Source of the DNA: Pohlia nutans
Taxonomy: Eukaryota > Streptophyta > Bryopsida > Bryales > Mniaceae
NCBI GenBank assembly: GCA_022496805.1
Contig: CM040091.1
Location: 22,248,336 to 22,312,335, forward strand
Length of the DNA: 64,000 bases
Reading direction: 5' to 3'
How positions within the stretch are numbered: the stretch's first letter is position 1; the number at the start of each line of letters is the position of its first letter. The notes under the pieces are model-generated. The model saw only the letters and a list, made by a program, of their open reading frames with translations, was not told the DNA's origin and searched no databases. The translations under genes were made by a program, and so were the position numbers. Below, in pieces: positions 1 through 10,989 of the stretch.

Positions 1-229
1 CCTTTAATGTGCTAGCATCCACTATGTGGACGACGCAGAAATTGAAATTGTTAGATTTTCATCTAAATTGGACGACAGTTTCATCCACCAAAATTTCTCT
101 TGATTCTTCAGCAAGTTGACTATCATTTGTACACTTTGAATCTTCAAAATAGATTATTATATATGATTTTTAGAAAAGTAAAACAATTGGGTTATGTCAA
201 GTTTCATTCTTAGTTCAAAAAGTGGGACC

Positions 230-781
230 TTAATCCTTTAAGGTCTCGATTCAACACTATTTTCAAAGATTCGTTATAAAATGGTTGATGAAAAACGAAA
301 ATGGAGTTGATGTACAAAGCAAAGTTGTAAATGTCAATGTGAAGATAACATCTGTACGGTTGGATTCATCATATTTACTATTGATAATTTTTAATTAATT
401 TTGCAAGGTTTTCTCTTGAAATTCAATTAAAAATCCAAAATTAACAAAAAAAAAAAATCTAAAAATAGTGTAATGAAATTGGAATAACATGCACTACAAG
501 GTGGTATGTTTCCCATTAAATGTTTCTACTTATTATGGAAAATCATGTTTAAGGTCTCACTTTTTGAACTAAGAATGAAACTTGACATAAACCACTTTAA
601 TAATTTTTCAAAAATTCACATTATCTTATTTTGAAGATCCATACCGTACAAATGGTAGTCAACTAGCACAAGAATAATAATAAAAAATTGGATGGATGAA
701 AAAATCATCATATGTGGTCAAGGGACGCGTCAGAAATCATCCAGTGTTCAGAATCTGGACGCTGGTGCATCAAAGGGTTAA
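230..781. mobile_element. Family A TTAA-type MITE inserted into another family A copy
   Basis: The element runs between TTAA at 230-233 and TTAA at 778-781. Its ends read TCCTTTAAGG and TCAAAGGG. It sits in the host sequence GGGACC-TTAA-ATGCGATTTTCC; the uninterrupted paralog near 14505 reads GACCTTAAATATGATTTTCC. The target therefore was a single TTAA that is now present on both sides. It is 552 bp including both TTAA copies, and has no ORF of interest. Confidence 0.85.
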
Positions 782-1048
782 ATGCGATTTTCCAAAATAA
801 ATAGAACCAAATTATGGAAACATACCATCTTGTAGTGCATGTTATTCCAATTTCATTACCTTATTTTAAATTTTTTGTGCTACTTTGGAATTTAAAATTG
901 AATTTCAAGAGAAAACCTTGCAAAATTAATTAAAAAATATTAAATAAAAATAGAATAGATCCAACTGTACAAATGTGATCTTCACATTGACATTTACAAC
1001 TTTGCTTTGACCATCAACCCTATTTTTTATTTTCATCAAACATTTTAT

Positions 1049-1627
1049 CTCCTAAACGTTAGAGCGCATCCAGAAAGTGAACAACTAACAGATTCAAATC
1101 CTTCTCACGTTCTCATCAATGTTTGGATGAAAGTCATCCATTTTTTGGAGATTCTTCATCAAGTTGTTGTCCTATCTAACAGTTGGATTTAATCATACTT
1201 GATTACATATTTTTCTAAAATTACAAATGTAGAAGTATGTCAAGCCGTTGACCAAGCGAAAATTGCATTGACTGTAGTTCAAAAGCGGCCTTGCAAAAAT
1301 GAGGTCGTAGATTTAAGAAACACAAAAATTTCAAAGAATCACCACGTTTAAGAGTATCTCATTCAAACTCATTTCAACAAATTTCACTCAAAACATATTA
1401 AGATTTTGTTTGTAATAAAATTTAGAAGGAATTTCTAATTTTAACTTTCAAATTTTATAATTAAATATTGGTGATAGTATTAGAAAATCAAACAGTACAA
1501 ATGGAGTCTAAAATTCAAAATCTAGAACTTTCATTTTCATACCAATTCCAAAATATTCTTTTAAATAGTAGTTTATGATGATTTTCTCAAATTGTCAATT
1601 CTAGGGACACCCTAGTACATTTAGGGG
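1049..1627. mobile_element. Family D TIR element with TTAT duplication
   Basis: Homologous along its length to 36575-37162 (shared phrases include the CCAGAAA start and an end reading GGACACCCT). It is inserted in the family A host between TTAT at 1045-1048 and TTAT at 1628-1631; the host sequence without insertion reads CATTTTATAAC. Ends are CTCCTAAACG and CATTTAGGGG. This gives a 4-bp duplication that is not TTAA. Confidence 0.75.
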
Positions 1628-1664
1628 TTATAACGCTTTTTTCAAAACAGTGTTAATTGGGACA

Positions 1665-2252
1665 TTAACCCCGAGAGGACCACAACTATGTTTCTCTCCA
1701 AACACTCCAAAGCTACTTAAAAGTATCCCTTCTCATGAAAAGGCAAATAATTTTCAATCTAATTTTTTTTTTGACCGATTCAACTGTAGGATATTTCAAC
1801 TAACTTGAATTTGGTAGCACCTACAAATTTTCAACCGTTCAAGGTTCCCCAATAGTAAGATTATAAGCTATAATGTTGGTTGGACTTATTTTTTTGGGCC
1901 CGTTGCCCGGGTTTGAAACTTTTTGAAAATGCCCAAAATGCAAATTTCAGTCTCAGATTTTGGAAAAATGAATTTGGCACTTGTGTATATGGGGTGTTAG
2001 CTCATCTGTGTACAATAAATCAGATGAATAGCTCATTGTATGAAAAATTTCAGTTGCTGCCCGCAGTTAAGTTTTTCACCTTTGCATGATTGTATCTTAT
2101 GATCTATACATCACCTCCGTACACAAATTACCATCTCATCTTCGTTACAAAGAGTAGAATCACCACAAAAAATCTCAAAAATAAAGGATCAACACTCGAT
2201 CGACACTGAGCTGACCGAACTTGGAAAATCAGCCTTGGTCCCCAGGGGTTAA
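1665..2252. mobile_element. Family E TTAA-type MITE
   Basis: The element lies between TTAA at 1665-1668 and TTAA at 2249-2252, with ends CCCCGAGAGGACC and GGTCCCCAGGGG. An inverted, diverged copy lies at about 28770-29318 in an intron of the DUF676 gene. The first TTAA is shared with the neighbouring family A element, so the two are directly abutted. Confidence 0.75.
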
Positions 2253-2570
2253 AGGGCTCAATTTTAGCAACACAAGTGCCGACGGCAAAACGAAAAATTT
2301 AGATACTAAATTCTTAGTATTCATGTAGCCAGAAACTGAGAGACATATCAACAACCAAGAGTTGACTGCAGCATGAAATGAACGAGTGATTGGAACACAT
2401 CAATGCAAGCAAGTAGGAAAGAAATAAATTCCATGCAGTTGAGAAAATCAATTAATGCGGTCCTGACAGTGGTCGTACAGTTGATGAGTAACTTACTCCT
2501 GAAAGAATGTGAAACTGCACTCAGATCATTACGTTTTCACGGAGAGGTTTGAGAATTTGCGAGCGCAGTG
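2253..2570 (+). promoter_or_regulatory. Probable 5' flank and leader of the GDSL esterase gene
   Basis: This 318-bp stretch separates the last upstream transposon from the start codon at 2571 and so should hold the promoter and 5' leader. I see no convincing TATA box or other motif that I would place with confidence. Position is the only evidence. Confidence 0.3.
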
Positions 2571-5318
2571 ATGGCTCCTCATGCTCGGCCCAAATTCGTG
2601 CTCTACGGAGCCTCCATGACGGAGTACTCCTTCTGCCATGGCGGCTGGGGTGCAGCTCTCGCCGATCTCTACTGCCGCAAGGTCTTAATTTAATTATGCT
2701 CTTCTCTTTTTCCTTTCCTTGAAACAACCCACATCATATCAACCCGGGGAATGTTAATGTATTATCGCTTTTTGGGTAGCCTCGTTTAGGGTTTGATGAA
2801 GAATTAGGTTATGGAAAATCATGTGGTGGGTTTTGATTTCTAGTTCGGTTAGTGGATTGCAGATGAATGGTACTGGCACGGACATTCTGTATCTAACATG
2901 GATTTGTTTTTCTGTTACATCGCTTAACCCTTAAGGGTCCTTGGGGATAGTAGATAAGTTGCCGTATATTTGTAACTAGAAAGTTCAATTGAGATTCCAA
3001 TAGCTTTTAAGACTATGTAGACATGAATTTTAACTTCATTTTTGATATGAAACTCATAGCCTGAGGTGTAGAACTATTCCAAATACAATGAAATACGGCT
3101 ATATAATACTGGCTGGAATGGGCAATCTGGACCTTTTAAGGGTTAAAGAAACCGTGTATGCATTTGTGGAGAATTTGAAGCATCTTTCAAGTGATAAGTT
3201 TACTAGCTCAATACAGACGGGTTTGTTTTGGTGAACAAAACAATTTTTCATTTATATATTAGGGTTTTGTTTTTGAGTGGTTAGTTATGACGTGTCTCTG
3301 CAGGCAGACGTTGTGCTCAGAGGGTATCGAGGATGGAACACTCGGCGTGGTCTTCAAGCTCTAGACAAGATGTTCCCGAAGGTAATGTAAGTCCAAGATG
3401 AATAATGCAAAACCAATTTGCTGAAGATCGTTCGTTTTGAATATCACGTGCAATTAGACACTTGAATGTGTACAGTCGGGTACAAGTTGCTTACAAACTT
3501 TTTGACTCCTTCCTCATAAAAATAGAGTCCCTTCCCTAAATTGTAATGTGTTCAATATGGCACTCATGGAGCTACAAAATTGAAAGGGACATTCCTACTA
3601 TAGTCCTCTACTGGTAGGAATTTTTTCTTACCATGCAGCCGCTTGATATAGGATCTACCTACTTTTTATGCTTACGAAAAAATTTGTAAGCATGTTGTAC
3701 CCGACTGTACAGGACGTCGTAGTCCTTACAGTGTGAAGATTTTGTAGAGAGCTTTTGAATTTGAGTTTTTTACTGAATGGAATTTGTTGCTAGACTCTAA
3801 AAATAGAGAGTTATGCTTATTACCGACAACAGGATGCAGAAGAGCAGCCGGAGCTTGTGGTGGTATTCTTTGGAGCCAACGACGGGGCTTTCCCCATGCC
3901 AAGCGGCCGAGGGCAACACGTTCCCCTTCCCGAGTTTGAAGACAACTTGTGTCGCATTGCGGCCCATCTTCAGGTCTCTCTCTCTGCTCTACAGAAACAG
4001 AAAAAAAATAAAAAATTACATTTGCTATGATATTATCTGTTGAACTGCTCAGTTTTGTATGTGTTGTAGCTCTTTTGTAGAGGGTGCAGTCTACATTATG
4101 TTTGAGAATCAAGGGTGTTCATGACCCCCTCTAAAAACCCCTATGTATACAAGAGGTTATATATTTAAAAACCTTTGTATGAAGATCTATTATGTCCTAA
4201 ATATATGTTTTAATTTAACCCCTAAAGGACCAAGGATTCATAGTTTTAAAATGACAAGTTTAAACGATCATATTGTGAAAATTATAATTTGAATGGGACC
4301 AAATTTTATATCATTGGAATTAGTGAAGAATACTACATATGTTGATTAATTTAATTTGTTTAATTCAAAAAAAAAATCTACATAAAACCTACTCAAAACT
4401 ACTGAAAAAAACAGGAGCCACCTGGTGGCCTTATGGTTCTTTAGGGGTTAAGTATATGTCAATATTTTTGGCTATAAATATGTTTATTGTATGTATACGT
4501 AATATGACAATGTTTGAATTGATACCCCTTCTGTGCACTCACGTATACTTGAACGTGTTTAGTACAGTGCACCCCCCAGGAGAGAGGTCGAATACCACCC
4601 GTGCTGAATAACAAACTGATCTTTTTCTTCTTGAACAGGGACTTTCAGAGAAGACCAGGGTGATACTGACAACTGCACCACCCGTATACGAAGCTGCCCG
4701 CATAGAATGGGGCAGGTTTGTTCCATGATTTTACTCTGCAAAGACGATTCCTTTCTGTTAGAATGGAAGTTTAGGAGTATGACTATTTGTGATCATTATG
4801 TATTAGTGTCTTACATTTTTGGTTTTGTACACTACTAGTACTTAGTGGCACAAATAGGGTGAATAGGACCAACTACTTTATGTGATTGATAATGTGAAAT
4901 TTCCGGTTGTCCTAGCTTTCGAGTATAGAGTTTTCTTACTATCTATGAAATGTTTGAATTGGGGTGCTAGATTCACAATCTAGAGATGCAAGTATTTTGC
5001 ACAAATTGAATGATTGAAGATGTAGGAATTGGGCTCCTGATTAATGGTTACTGCAGGCAAAAATACGGAGAGAAGGGAGGACAATACGTGGATCGCACAA
5101 ATGAGCGTGCGGGTCAATATGCCGCAGCATGCAGAAGTGCAGCTCAGAAAATGGGAGCGGGTAACATCGACCTGTGGACTTCAATCCAACGGCAGCCAGA
5201 TTGGCAAACAGCCTGCCTCACGTAAGAGACTAACATATCCCCTAAAGGACTATGAGGCCACCAGGTGGCTCCTGTTTTTTTCAGTAATTTTGAGTAGGTT
5301 TTATGCAGATTTTTTTTG

Positions 5319-5367
<49 letters not shown>

Positions 5368-6365
5368 TATTCAACACAATATGATCGTTTACACTTGTCA
5401 TTTTAAAACCATGAATCCTTGGTCCTTTAGGGGATATCCAAGGAATCGTGGCTTTAAAATGACAAGTTCAATCGATCATATTGTGAAAAATATAGTTCAG
5501 ATGGAATCAAATTTTTATATCGCCAGAATCGATGAGAAAACCATTGCCTGTGTTGGTCAAAGAAACAATAAATTTGAATAAAAGGAAAAAAACTGCTAAA
5601 CAGACATGAGGCCCAAGTCAGGCTACTTGGTCCATAAGGGGATTCTTATTTCAAAGATATATCTCTCCTTCAATTGAAACTCTTTGTTGCGAGAACGTTT
5701 TATGATTTCTGGGCTGGACTCACTGGACTTAGCCATAAACCGATGGTGACCATAAACATAATCCTATAATTACTTCATGAAAGATACTTCACTGTGTCAA
5801 AAACCAACAATCATCAATGTAGTTTAGTGATTGTTGACTTTGAATGACTACCTGGACTCACCTCATTTGTGGGAACTTTGTGTATTCTAAGGTTTTTTGT
5901 GACAGATTCTCTGTCAATTTCAGCCCAAGTCTATTGTCACAAACAGGCAACCTAGACCTTGAACTTCGAGAATTCATAACTTATTCGATATAGCTTCAAA
6001 AATTACGATTCAACTTGGAGTAGATTTAGAATCAGTTTGCCAATTCATTCAGACTACCACATTGCACTTCAGATTACTATAAATAGTCACAGTGCTTAAA
6101 GTGTCGGTTTGTGGCCCACTCACCTTAATAGAGGCCAGTTCTTGATTCATATGAGAGATAATGCAGGGATGGACTGCATCTTAGCTCCAAAGGGAGCGCC
6201 GTGATGTTGGAGGAGCTCCTCAAAGTGTTGAAAGATGCAGCCTGGCAGCCAAGCTTGCACTATGATGCAATGCCTGAAGACTTGTGTGAACCCTCGATTT
6301 ACAGTTCTGTCCATCCCTCTCTAGAAGACGTAGAAGAGGCCAGAGTTTCACCTCATACATTGTAG
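2571..6365 (+). CDS. GDSL-type esterase/lipase, CPRD49 / isoamyl acetate-hydrolysing esterase-like
   Basis: Six exons (2571-2681, 3304-3381, 3833-3973, 4639-4715, 5057-5221, 6167-6365), all with GT-AG borders and consistent phase, encode 256 residues, the usual size for this SGNH-hydrolase clade. The start is the first ATG before the nucleophile block. Block I reads YGASMTE with Ser15 as candidate nucleophile; the plant CPRD49 group has GSS here rather than canonical GDS, so loss of Asp is expected. HGGWGAAL follows, then GYRGWNTRR (block II Gly), FFGANDG (block III Asn79) and DGLHLSSKG (Asp192 and His195, completing the triad). Family knowledge suggests hydrolysis of small acyl esters; the true substrate is unknown. 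No signal peptide is evident, so a soluble cytosolic enzyme is inferred. Introns 1, 2, 3 and 5 carry transposons; intron 4 (4716-5056) does not. The C-terminal tail after residue 230 is acidic and family-variable. Confidence 0.93.
2934..3146. mobile_element. TTAA-type MITE in GDSL intron 1
   Basis: Ends read TTAA-CCCTTAAGGGTCC and CCTTTTAAGGG-TTAA, giving a 213-bp unit. A related, more diverged element is at 35659-35893, sharing GGGATAGTAGATA near the left end. It is non-coding. Confidence 0.75.
3473..3707. mobile_element. TA-type MITE (CAGTCGGGTAC ends) in GDSL intron 2
   Basis: The left end is TA-CAGTCGGGTACAAGTTGC and the right end is its near inverse followed by TA at 3708-3709. This is a 235-bp non-coding unit with TA duplication and CAGT termini, as in Tc1/mariner-type elements. 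A larger relative is at 15870-16816. Confidence 0.8.
4082..4574. mobile_element. GGGTGCA-ended repeat in GDSL intron 3, split by a TTAA-type MITE
   Basis: The flanks of the 4215-4451 MITE match the continuous repeat at about 52305-52550 and partial copies at about 38680-38815 (same orientation) and 8975-9175 (inverted). Ends read GGGTGCAGTCTAC and ACAGTGCACCC, imperfect inverted repeats. I could not define a target duplication. Confidence 0.6.
4215..4451. mobile_element. Family B TTAA-type MITE nested in GDSL intron 3
   Basis: A 237-bp unit between TTAA 4215-4218 and TTAA 4448-4451. Ends are CCCCTAAAGGACCAAG and TCTTTAGGGG. Relatives occur at 5239-5433, 5438-5641, 7260-7600, 28577-28769, 45206-45450 and 52704-53031. 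Confidence 0.8.
5239..5433. mobile_element. Family B MITE with ATAT duplication and internal (TA)n in GDSL intron 5
   Basis: It is inverted relative to the 4215 copy. Ends CCCCTAAAGGAC and GTCCTTTAGGGG are flanked by ATAT at 5235-5238 and 5434-5437. A TA microsatellite occupies roughly 5326-5359 inside the element. Confidence 0.7.
5438..5641. mobile_element. Second family B MITE in GDSL intron 5
   Basis: It follows the previous element with almost no gap and is in the opposite orientation (shares AAAATGACAAGTT and ATCATATTGTGAAAA with the 4215 copy). Its left end is degenerate and its right end is CCATAAGGGG. Confidence 0.55.
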
Positions 6366-6790
6366 TCATTCTAATTGACTACTTATGATGCAATAGGTGG
6401 GGATGCTGTCATTGATGCACCATCCATTCTAAAATTATGCTATTCAAATTTTGATACCCATATTGATGCATTCACTGATAGTTGAATGACGTCTGTTTCC
6501 ATTAGAAAAGTGAGCCTTGTATCTGGAAACAAATCCTTTCGTTTGATATCCTTCTCAACACTCTAAAAGAAGCTTGTATCAGATCTTACAGGGAGCTGCA
6601 TGTCAGGTGGAGTATCAAGCTGAGGTTGGGGACTTGGATTCTTTGTCTTGAGCTTCCTCATTTGTATTTTCATGTATTTCCGAAGAGGCTTCAAAACGAC
6701 GGAGATGACGGTACCTGTGGAAATGGTGACAGCCACAGTAATACGGGGTGTTAGAGTGCGAGTATTTTCCCCAACTTTTACGCGTGCTTA
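6366..6790. other. GDSL 3' flank, nothing recognised
   Basis: Starts at the GDSL stop codon and presumably contains its 3' UTR. No clear polyadenylation signal, gene or repeat was recognised. Confidence 0.4.
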
Positions 6791-6794
6791 AGGG

Positions 6795-6945
6795 CGGCCG
6801 TACACAGGGAACCTTGTCCAATTCATTGGGAAGTAAACATTACTGTCAAACTGCTGTTTATAGCAAGTTTTGCAAGTGCTTGTTCAATTTAGCAAGTGAT
6901 TACCAAGAATTTACCATCATTCTTGTACCTATTATTGCCTAGTGA
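6795..6945 (+). repeat. Segment homologous to the 5' flanks of both LRAT copies
   Basis: Shares long phrases such as AGCAAGTTTTGCAAGTG, TTCAATTTAGCAAGTG and CATCATTCTTGTACC with 41410-41550 and 55760-55895, which lie just upstream of the two LRAT start codons. No LRAT coding sequence follows here. Confidence 0.7.
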
Positions 6946-7259
6946 TATGGTCAGGGTTCCTTGTGATAGTACCTGAGCTTGCATTGCTGGAGGCAGCACA
7001 CAGAGTACACAGAGTCTCGCCTCACAAGCTTGCACTTTGACACTCACTAATAACTCCAAACATGACCTGGATCGTACTCCCTTAATTTGTTCCGAAATAA
7101 AACCCTTGTTTCCAGTTCTCAAAGGTGCTTTTTATTTCGGAACATACGGAGTAATATTTAGGTCATCATTGTTGATCAGGTACAGATACCCCACCACAAC
7201 AGTCGCCCCCCAGTCAGCAATGGATGCAAGTTTGTAAATCCCTCGTGTTCGATTCAAAT

Positions 7260-7600
7260 ACCAACCCCTGAAGGATCAAGAAGTCCGAATTGCACCTCCT
7301 GATTTTTTTAAGCAATTTTGAGTACTCCTATGTGGACTTCCTCGCATTGAAATGTATGTTTTTGACCAATGCACACAATGTTCTTCACTGATTTTGGTGA
7401 TATAAAATTTGGTCCCATTTGAATCATAATTTTCACAAAATGATGATTTGAATTTGTCATTTTAAAAAGTATACTTTTCACAATATGATGGATTGAATTT
7501 GTCGTTCTAAAACCATAATTTTCACAATATGATGGATTGAATTTATCATTTAAAAACCATGAATCTTTCATGTTGATTCTTTAACAATAGGGTTTATTGT
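7260..7600. repeat. Family B related repeat with internal tandem units
   Basis: Starts with AACCCCTGAAGGATCAAGAAG and shares GGTGATATAAAATTTGGTCC with the other family B copies. Between about 7420 and 7565 a unit of roughly 55-60 bp containing TTTTCACAAWATGATG is repeated about three times. The right boundary is unclear. Confidence 0.55.
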
Positions 7601-7899
7601 ACCCCCTATTGCTTAGTTTGATTTTTACCGATATTGTAACTTTGCTTGGAATTAGAGTGAAAGATGATACTATTATTCTGTGAGGGAACTTAGGAGTCAA
7701 GCAAGTAAGACAAACTTAAAATGTGAAAACAAACTGAGCATCCAATAGCATCGAAAAGAATCTAGGAAACTTTAGTAGGGGTCTAAAATCTAAGTTTTAA
7801 CAATGTTATGTGGTCCTGACAGGGATAGCAATTATAGCATACGCAAGTAGTTGGATGAACATCATGACGCAATAATTGAATTAATACATGTACTAATTT

Positions 7900-7904
<5 letters not shown>

Positions 7905-7933
<29 letters not shown>
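7905..7933. repeat. TA microsatellite
   Basis: An uninterrupted run of TA dinucleotides of about 29 bases in otherwise unassigned sequence (7601-8186, where nothing else was recognised). Confidence 0.9.
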
Positions 7934-8186
7934 GGGCTTAAAATCTAATAATCTTGAATGGCATGTTATGTTCCAGAATAAACTATACCTAATTTCAAAG
8001 TGTACAAGAAGATATACATGTTTCATCCATCCCTTTTGAACTTTGTTTTCATTCATTTAGAAGTTTTTATGAAACTATATGTGATAATTTTTAAAGTAGA
8101 ACCAACTTGAATTTGTATATGTAAAATTACAAATTCCATTACAGGGTATTTGTATATTATGGTCTACGAACTCTCACTAAAAGAAG

Positions 8187-8460
8187 TCGTTTAGTGTAAA
8201 TTTTGGGTACATATGAGCGAACAAAGGGTATTTAATGGAGGGCTATGAAATAATTGAAATATTCAACTATTTATATTATTTATATTTAAAGTATATTCCA
8301 TATAATATAGAAATATTCCTAAAATATTCCCAATTTGGTTTTAAACACCCTATATTACATTTATAATTTTATAATTTTTTATCTCAAATGTATAAAAAAA
8401 ATCCTATATTTGTTCTCTCATAGTTATCTAAATTCTTGACAATGACTTCCCAAGAACTCT
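8187..8460. repeat. Repeat shared with 51907-52170
   Basis: Both copies begin near GTGTAAATTTTGGGTACATA and end near GACAATGACTTCCC / GACAGTGACTTCCC. The 51907 copy lies in the intron of the membrane-protein gene. Ends hint at short inverted repeats (AAGTCA). It is non-coding and AT-rich. Confidence 0.65.
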
Positions 8461-8469
8461 CCTTAGTGC

Positions 8470-8970
8470 ACCAACTACATCTTGGTGCAGCATTTTCTTG
8501 TAAAAGCAAATTCTCAAACGAATTTAAAATTTATGTAGCCATGATTCACTAATAAATGAAGTGAACCAACTTCTAAGTTTATGTACATATTATCCAAAAA
8601 ATAAATTTAGAATGTTAAAATGATTTTATGTTGAAGATTTTGAGTATCAAAACTTCCATTCTAATAACAATTTTACCAACTCATAATCAAACTTTGAATG
8701 TAAATATAGTTCATGTTTGATTCGATATTTAAAATTTTAAAAATAAGCCAACGTGAATTTTTTTTAATTCTAAAAAGAGTAACACTGACAAAAATTCTTG
8801 TGGACTTTACTACCCTACACATTTTATGAAATGATGAAAAATCAAAATGCTTGCAAACATCTACAATGTTTTTAACTATGTGTTATAGAATTTACAGTTT
8901 AAAACACATCAATAAAGAAATGTAGTAAACTTATTGTATCATGGTGATGATGCTTCCATGATTTTAGCCT
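8470..8970. other. AT-rich stretch, nothing recognised
   Basis: No plausible gene, RNA or bounded repeat was found between the 8187 repeat and the inverted relic at 8975. Confidence 0.4.
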
Positions 8971-8974
8971 CCCA

Positions 8975-9175
8975 AGGGTGCATTGTACTAAACACTTACA
9001 AGTATACATGAGTACATAAAAGAGGTATTCATTTGAATACTTTGTATACATACAATAAACGTATTTAGAGCTTAAAATATTGACGTATAATTACATAAAA
9101 CATATATTTCTAAATACATTTAGCACGAATGTCATTTGCATACAAAGGTTCTTAAACATATAACCCGGGTAATGT
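8975..9175. repeat. Inverted relic of the GGGTGCA-ended family
   Basis: Reverse complement matches 4452-4574 and 52413-52550 (ACAAGTATACATGAGT, CATACAATAAACGTA). It is degraded and has no gene. Confidence 0.55.
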
Positions 9176-9266
9176 AAATATAACTCCATTTCTGACATTG
9201 TAAAGAAATTTCTTTTTAATTAAAAAATGGTACCTTAACAATTGTAAACTATAATAGGGACAACTA

Positions 9267-9549
9267 AGGTAGAGACACCCATAACCGACAGGTGACCAAT
9301 AACCGATATATCCTAATTCCTAGATTGTGAAGGAACAGATGTACCTCATTTGTATATGTCGGTTATGGGTTCTGAAGTACTTTTCACTTTGAAAAATTAT
9401 ACAAATTTCAATATTGGGAGATAATTCATGGAAAAATGCTCATTCTTCATGAACCTTATTTTTCTACGAACAAAAAATTTCTCCGTCCCGATAACCCAAG
9501 CTCTACTATGCTGAAATGCTTAAGTTATCGGTTATAGGTATCTGTACCT
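9267..9549. mobile_element. TA-type TIR element (AGGTAGAGACACCC ends)
   Basis: Bounded by TA at 9265-9266 and 9550-9551. The left end AGGTAGAGACACCCATAACC mirrors the right end, which reads GGTTATAGGTATCTGTACCT. It is the shortest copy of a family that also includes 42598-42994 and the host of the nest at 22710-24779. Confidence 0.85.
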
Positions 9550-9551
9550 TA

Positions 9552-10985
9552 CCCTCATTATTGTAGGTGGAAGAGGGCATAGTCAACACATTTGTGTCAA
9601 ACATTTATTCTTCTTCAGAAAATAAAGTCAAGCTAAAAACACTTATTTTCTGAATTCTTTTTTAAAATTCTTTTAACAATGAATGAAATAATATTGAAGA
9701 ATATTTTCAAATGTATAATCTATTGAACCTTCTTTTTGAAAAAATAATAATCATTCAACACGAATGTGCTAATTACCTTGTCTTCAACCTACAGTATAGC
9801 ACAACTATTTTTTGTTTTTGTTTTTCTGTTAGTAAAGTAACACACCTTAGAATGTAGCCAACTAGGAAAAGAATGAATAGAATCATCCATATACATGTAT
9901 TCATCTATAAACTTATCTGTTATAAGGCACTTTAATCCAAACAGTGACAGTTTTAGCTGAGAAGGCTTTAACAATTTCATTCACTTTTTTGTGTATTTTT
10001 TCTAATGTAAAAGTAGCCTCTCTCAAAAGTAAATTATGACAAAATTTCGCCATGATATAACACATTTAAATTTTGTCCAAAACCTCAAGTATTCTTTACT
10101 TGAGGCCCACTTTATACACAGGTTGGGGCTGGATAGAAGGCCGGCCCAATTTAATCTGGCCTAAGTTTGAAGTTCGTGTTAAGAAAAACCTTGTCCTGAT
10201 TTCATTAAACATAGGACGACACGTAGAAAAAATTGATGAAATTAGGAAATCAGGACAAGGTTTGACGCCAAAATCATGCCACATAGGACAACACATACAA
10301 AAAATTGCTCGTTCTTGCCCGGCCCTAGTATAACATCAGGAACTCCAAAGCATGTGAACATGGTGCCATGATGGTGCATTGAAATGCAATTAAGATAATT
10401 TGGTGCCAACCTCCATACCAACCTAGTATGAATAAAATGACACTAAATTGTCTTAGATGCAACTTTTGGTGTCAAAATGGCACCAAAATAGTGTGGCCCA
10501 ACTTTCTGATGAAAGCCCTTGGGCCGGACTTGAAAAAATTGAGTGTTCCTATTGGTTGAAATTTGAAGAGTTCGGGTTGGCCCTCAATCCGACCCCAAGT
10601 ATAACGTTAGCATTATTTTCTTTCTTTCTTTTTTTTTCCTTTTTTATCTTTTTATTTTTTATTTTAAAATTTTAAAATTTTAATTGTTTTTTAGTGTTGG
10701 GGTTCCTCCTCTATGAATGGAGATGCCCTACCTCAAAGAGAGCAAATCCATTATCCTCTCTCGCAAAGTCTTGCTCCACGTCCTAGAGTAGCGTTCCACA
10801 ATTCACACAAGTCAATTTTGCCTCTCGATTCGACCTTCATCATTTTCCTGTTCTATAAACTTTGCATTGATCGCCGTGGTTACCTTGCAATAGATCGCAG
10901 ACATAGCTCATCATTTGCTTCGCAGATTGCTTGAAAGTTTACATACATTCAAACCATCACACGCACATTGCCGGAGCGAACAGGA
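9552..10985. other. Trihelix upstream region, no gene recognised
   Basis: Includes partly palindromic G/C-containing sequence around 10090-10610 (GGCCCAC, GGCCGGCCC, GGGCCGGAC) that may be an old transposon, and a T-rich tract at about 10615-10690. Reading frames here look random. The proximal part should include the promoter of the trihelix gene. Confidence 0.35.
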
Positions 10986-10989
10986 AAAC

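Larger units (their letters stand above)
1..1668. mobile_element. Family A TTAA-type element, 5' truncated by window, carrying two insertions
   Basis: The pieces 1-229, 782-1048 and 1632-1668 together match the intact family A copies at 14279-14825 and 18882-19428, in the orientation of the 14279 copy. The host is interrupted by a second family A copy (230-781) and by a family D element (1049-1627). The host right end reads into TTAA at 1665-1668, which is also the left flank of the next element. It has no coding capacity. The left end of the host lies at or before base 1. Confidence 0.75.

Noticed and set aside
2607..2620. GAS instead of GDS in the GDSL esterase as a lost catalytic motif
   Set aside because: The plant CPRD49-type clade typically lacks the Asp here while keeping Ser, Asn and the DxxH pair, all of which are present.
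4436..4451. CCCTAAA/TTTAGGG motifs at many element ends look like plant telomere repeat
   Set aside because: They occur singly as part of terminal inverted repeats, never in tandem, so interstitial telomere sequence is not supported.
10457..10675. Open frame ending in a Phe/Leu-rich tail, membrane-like
   Set aside because: The hydrophobic tail is a translated poly-T tract.
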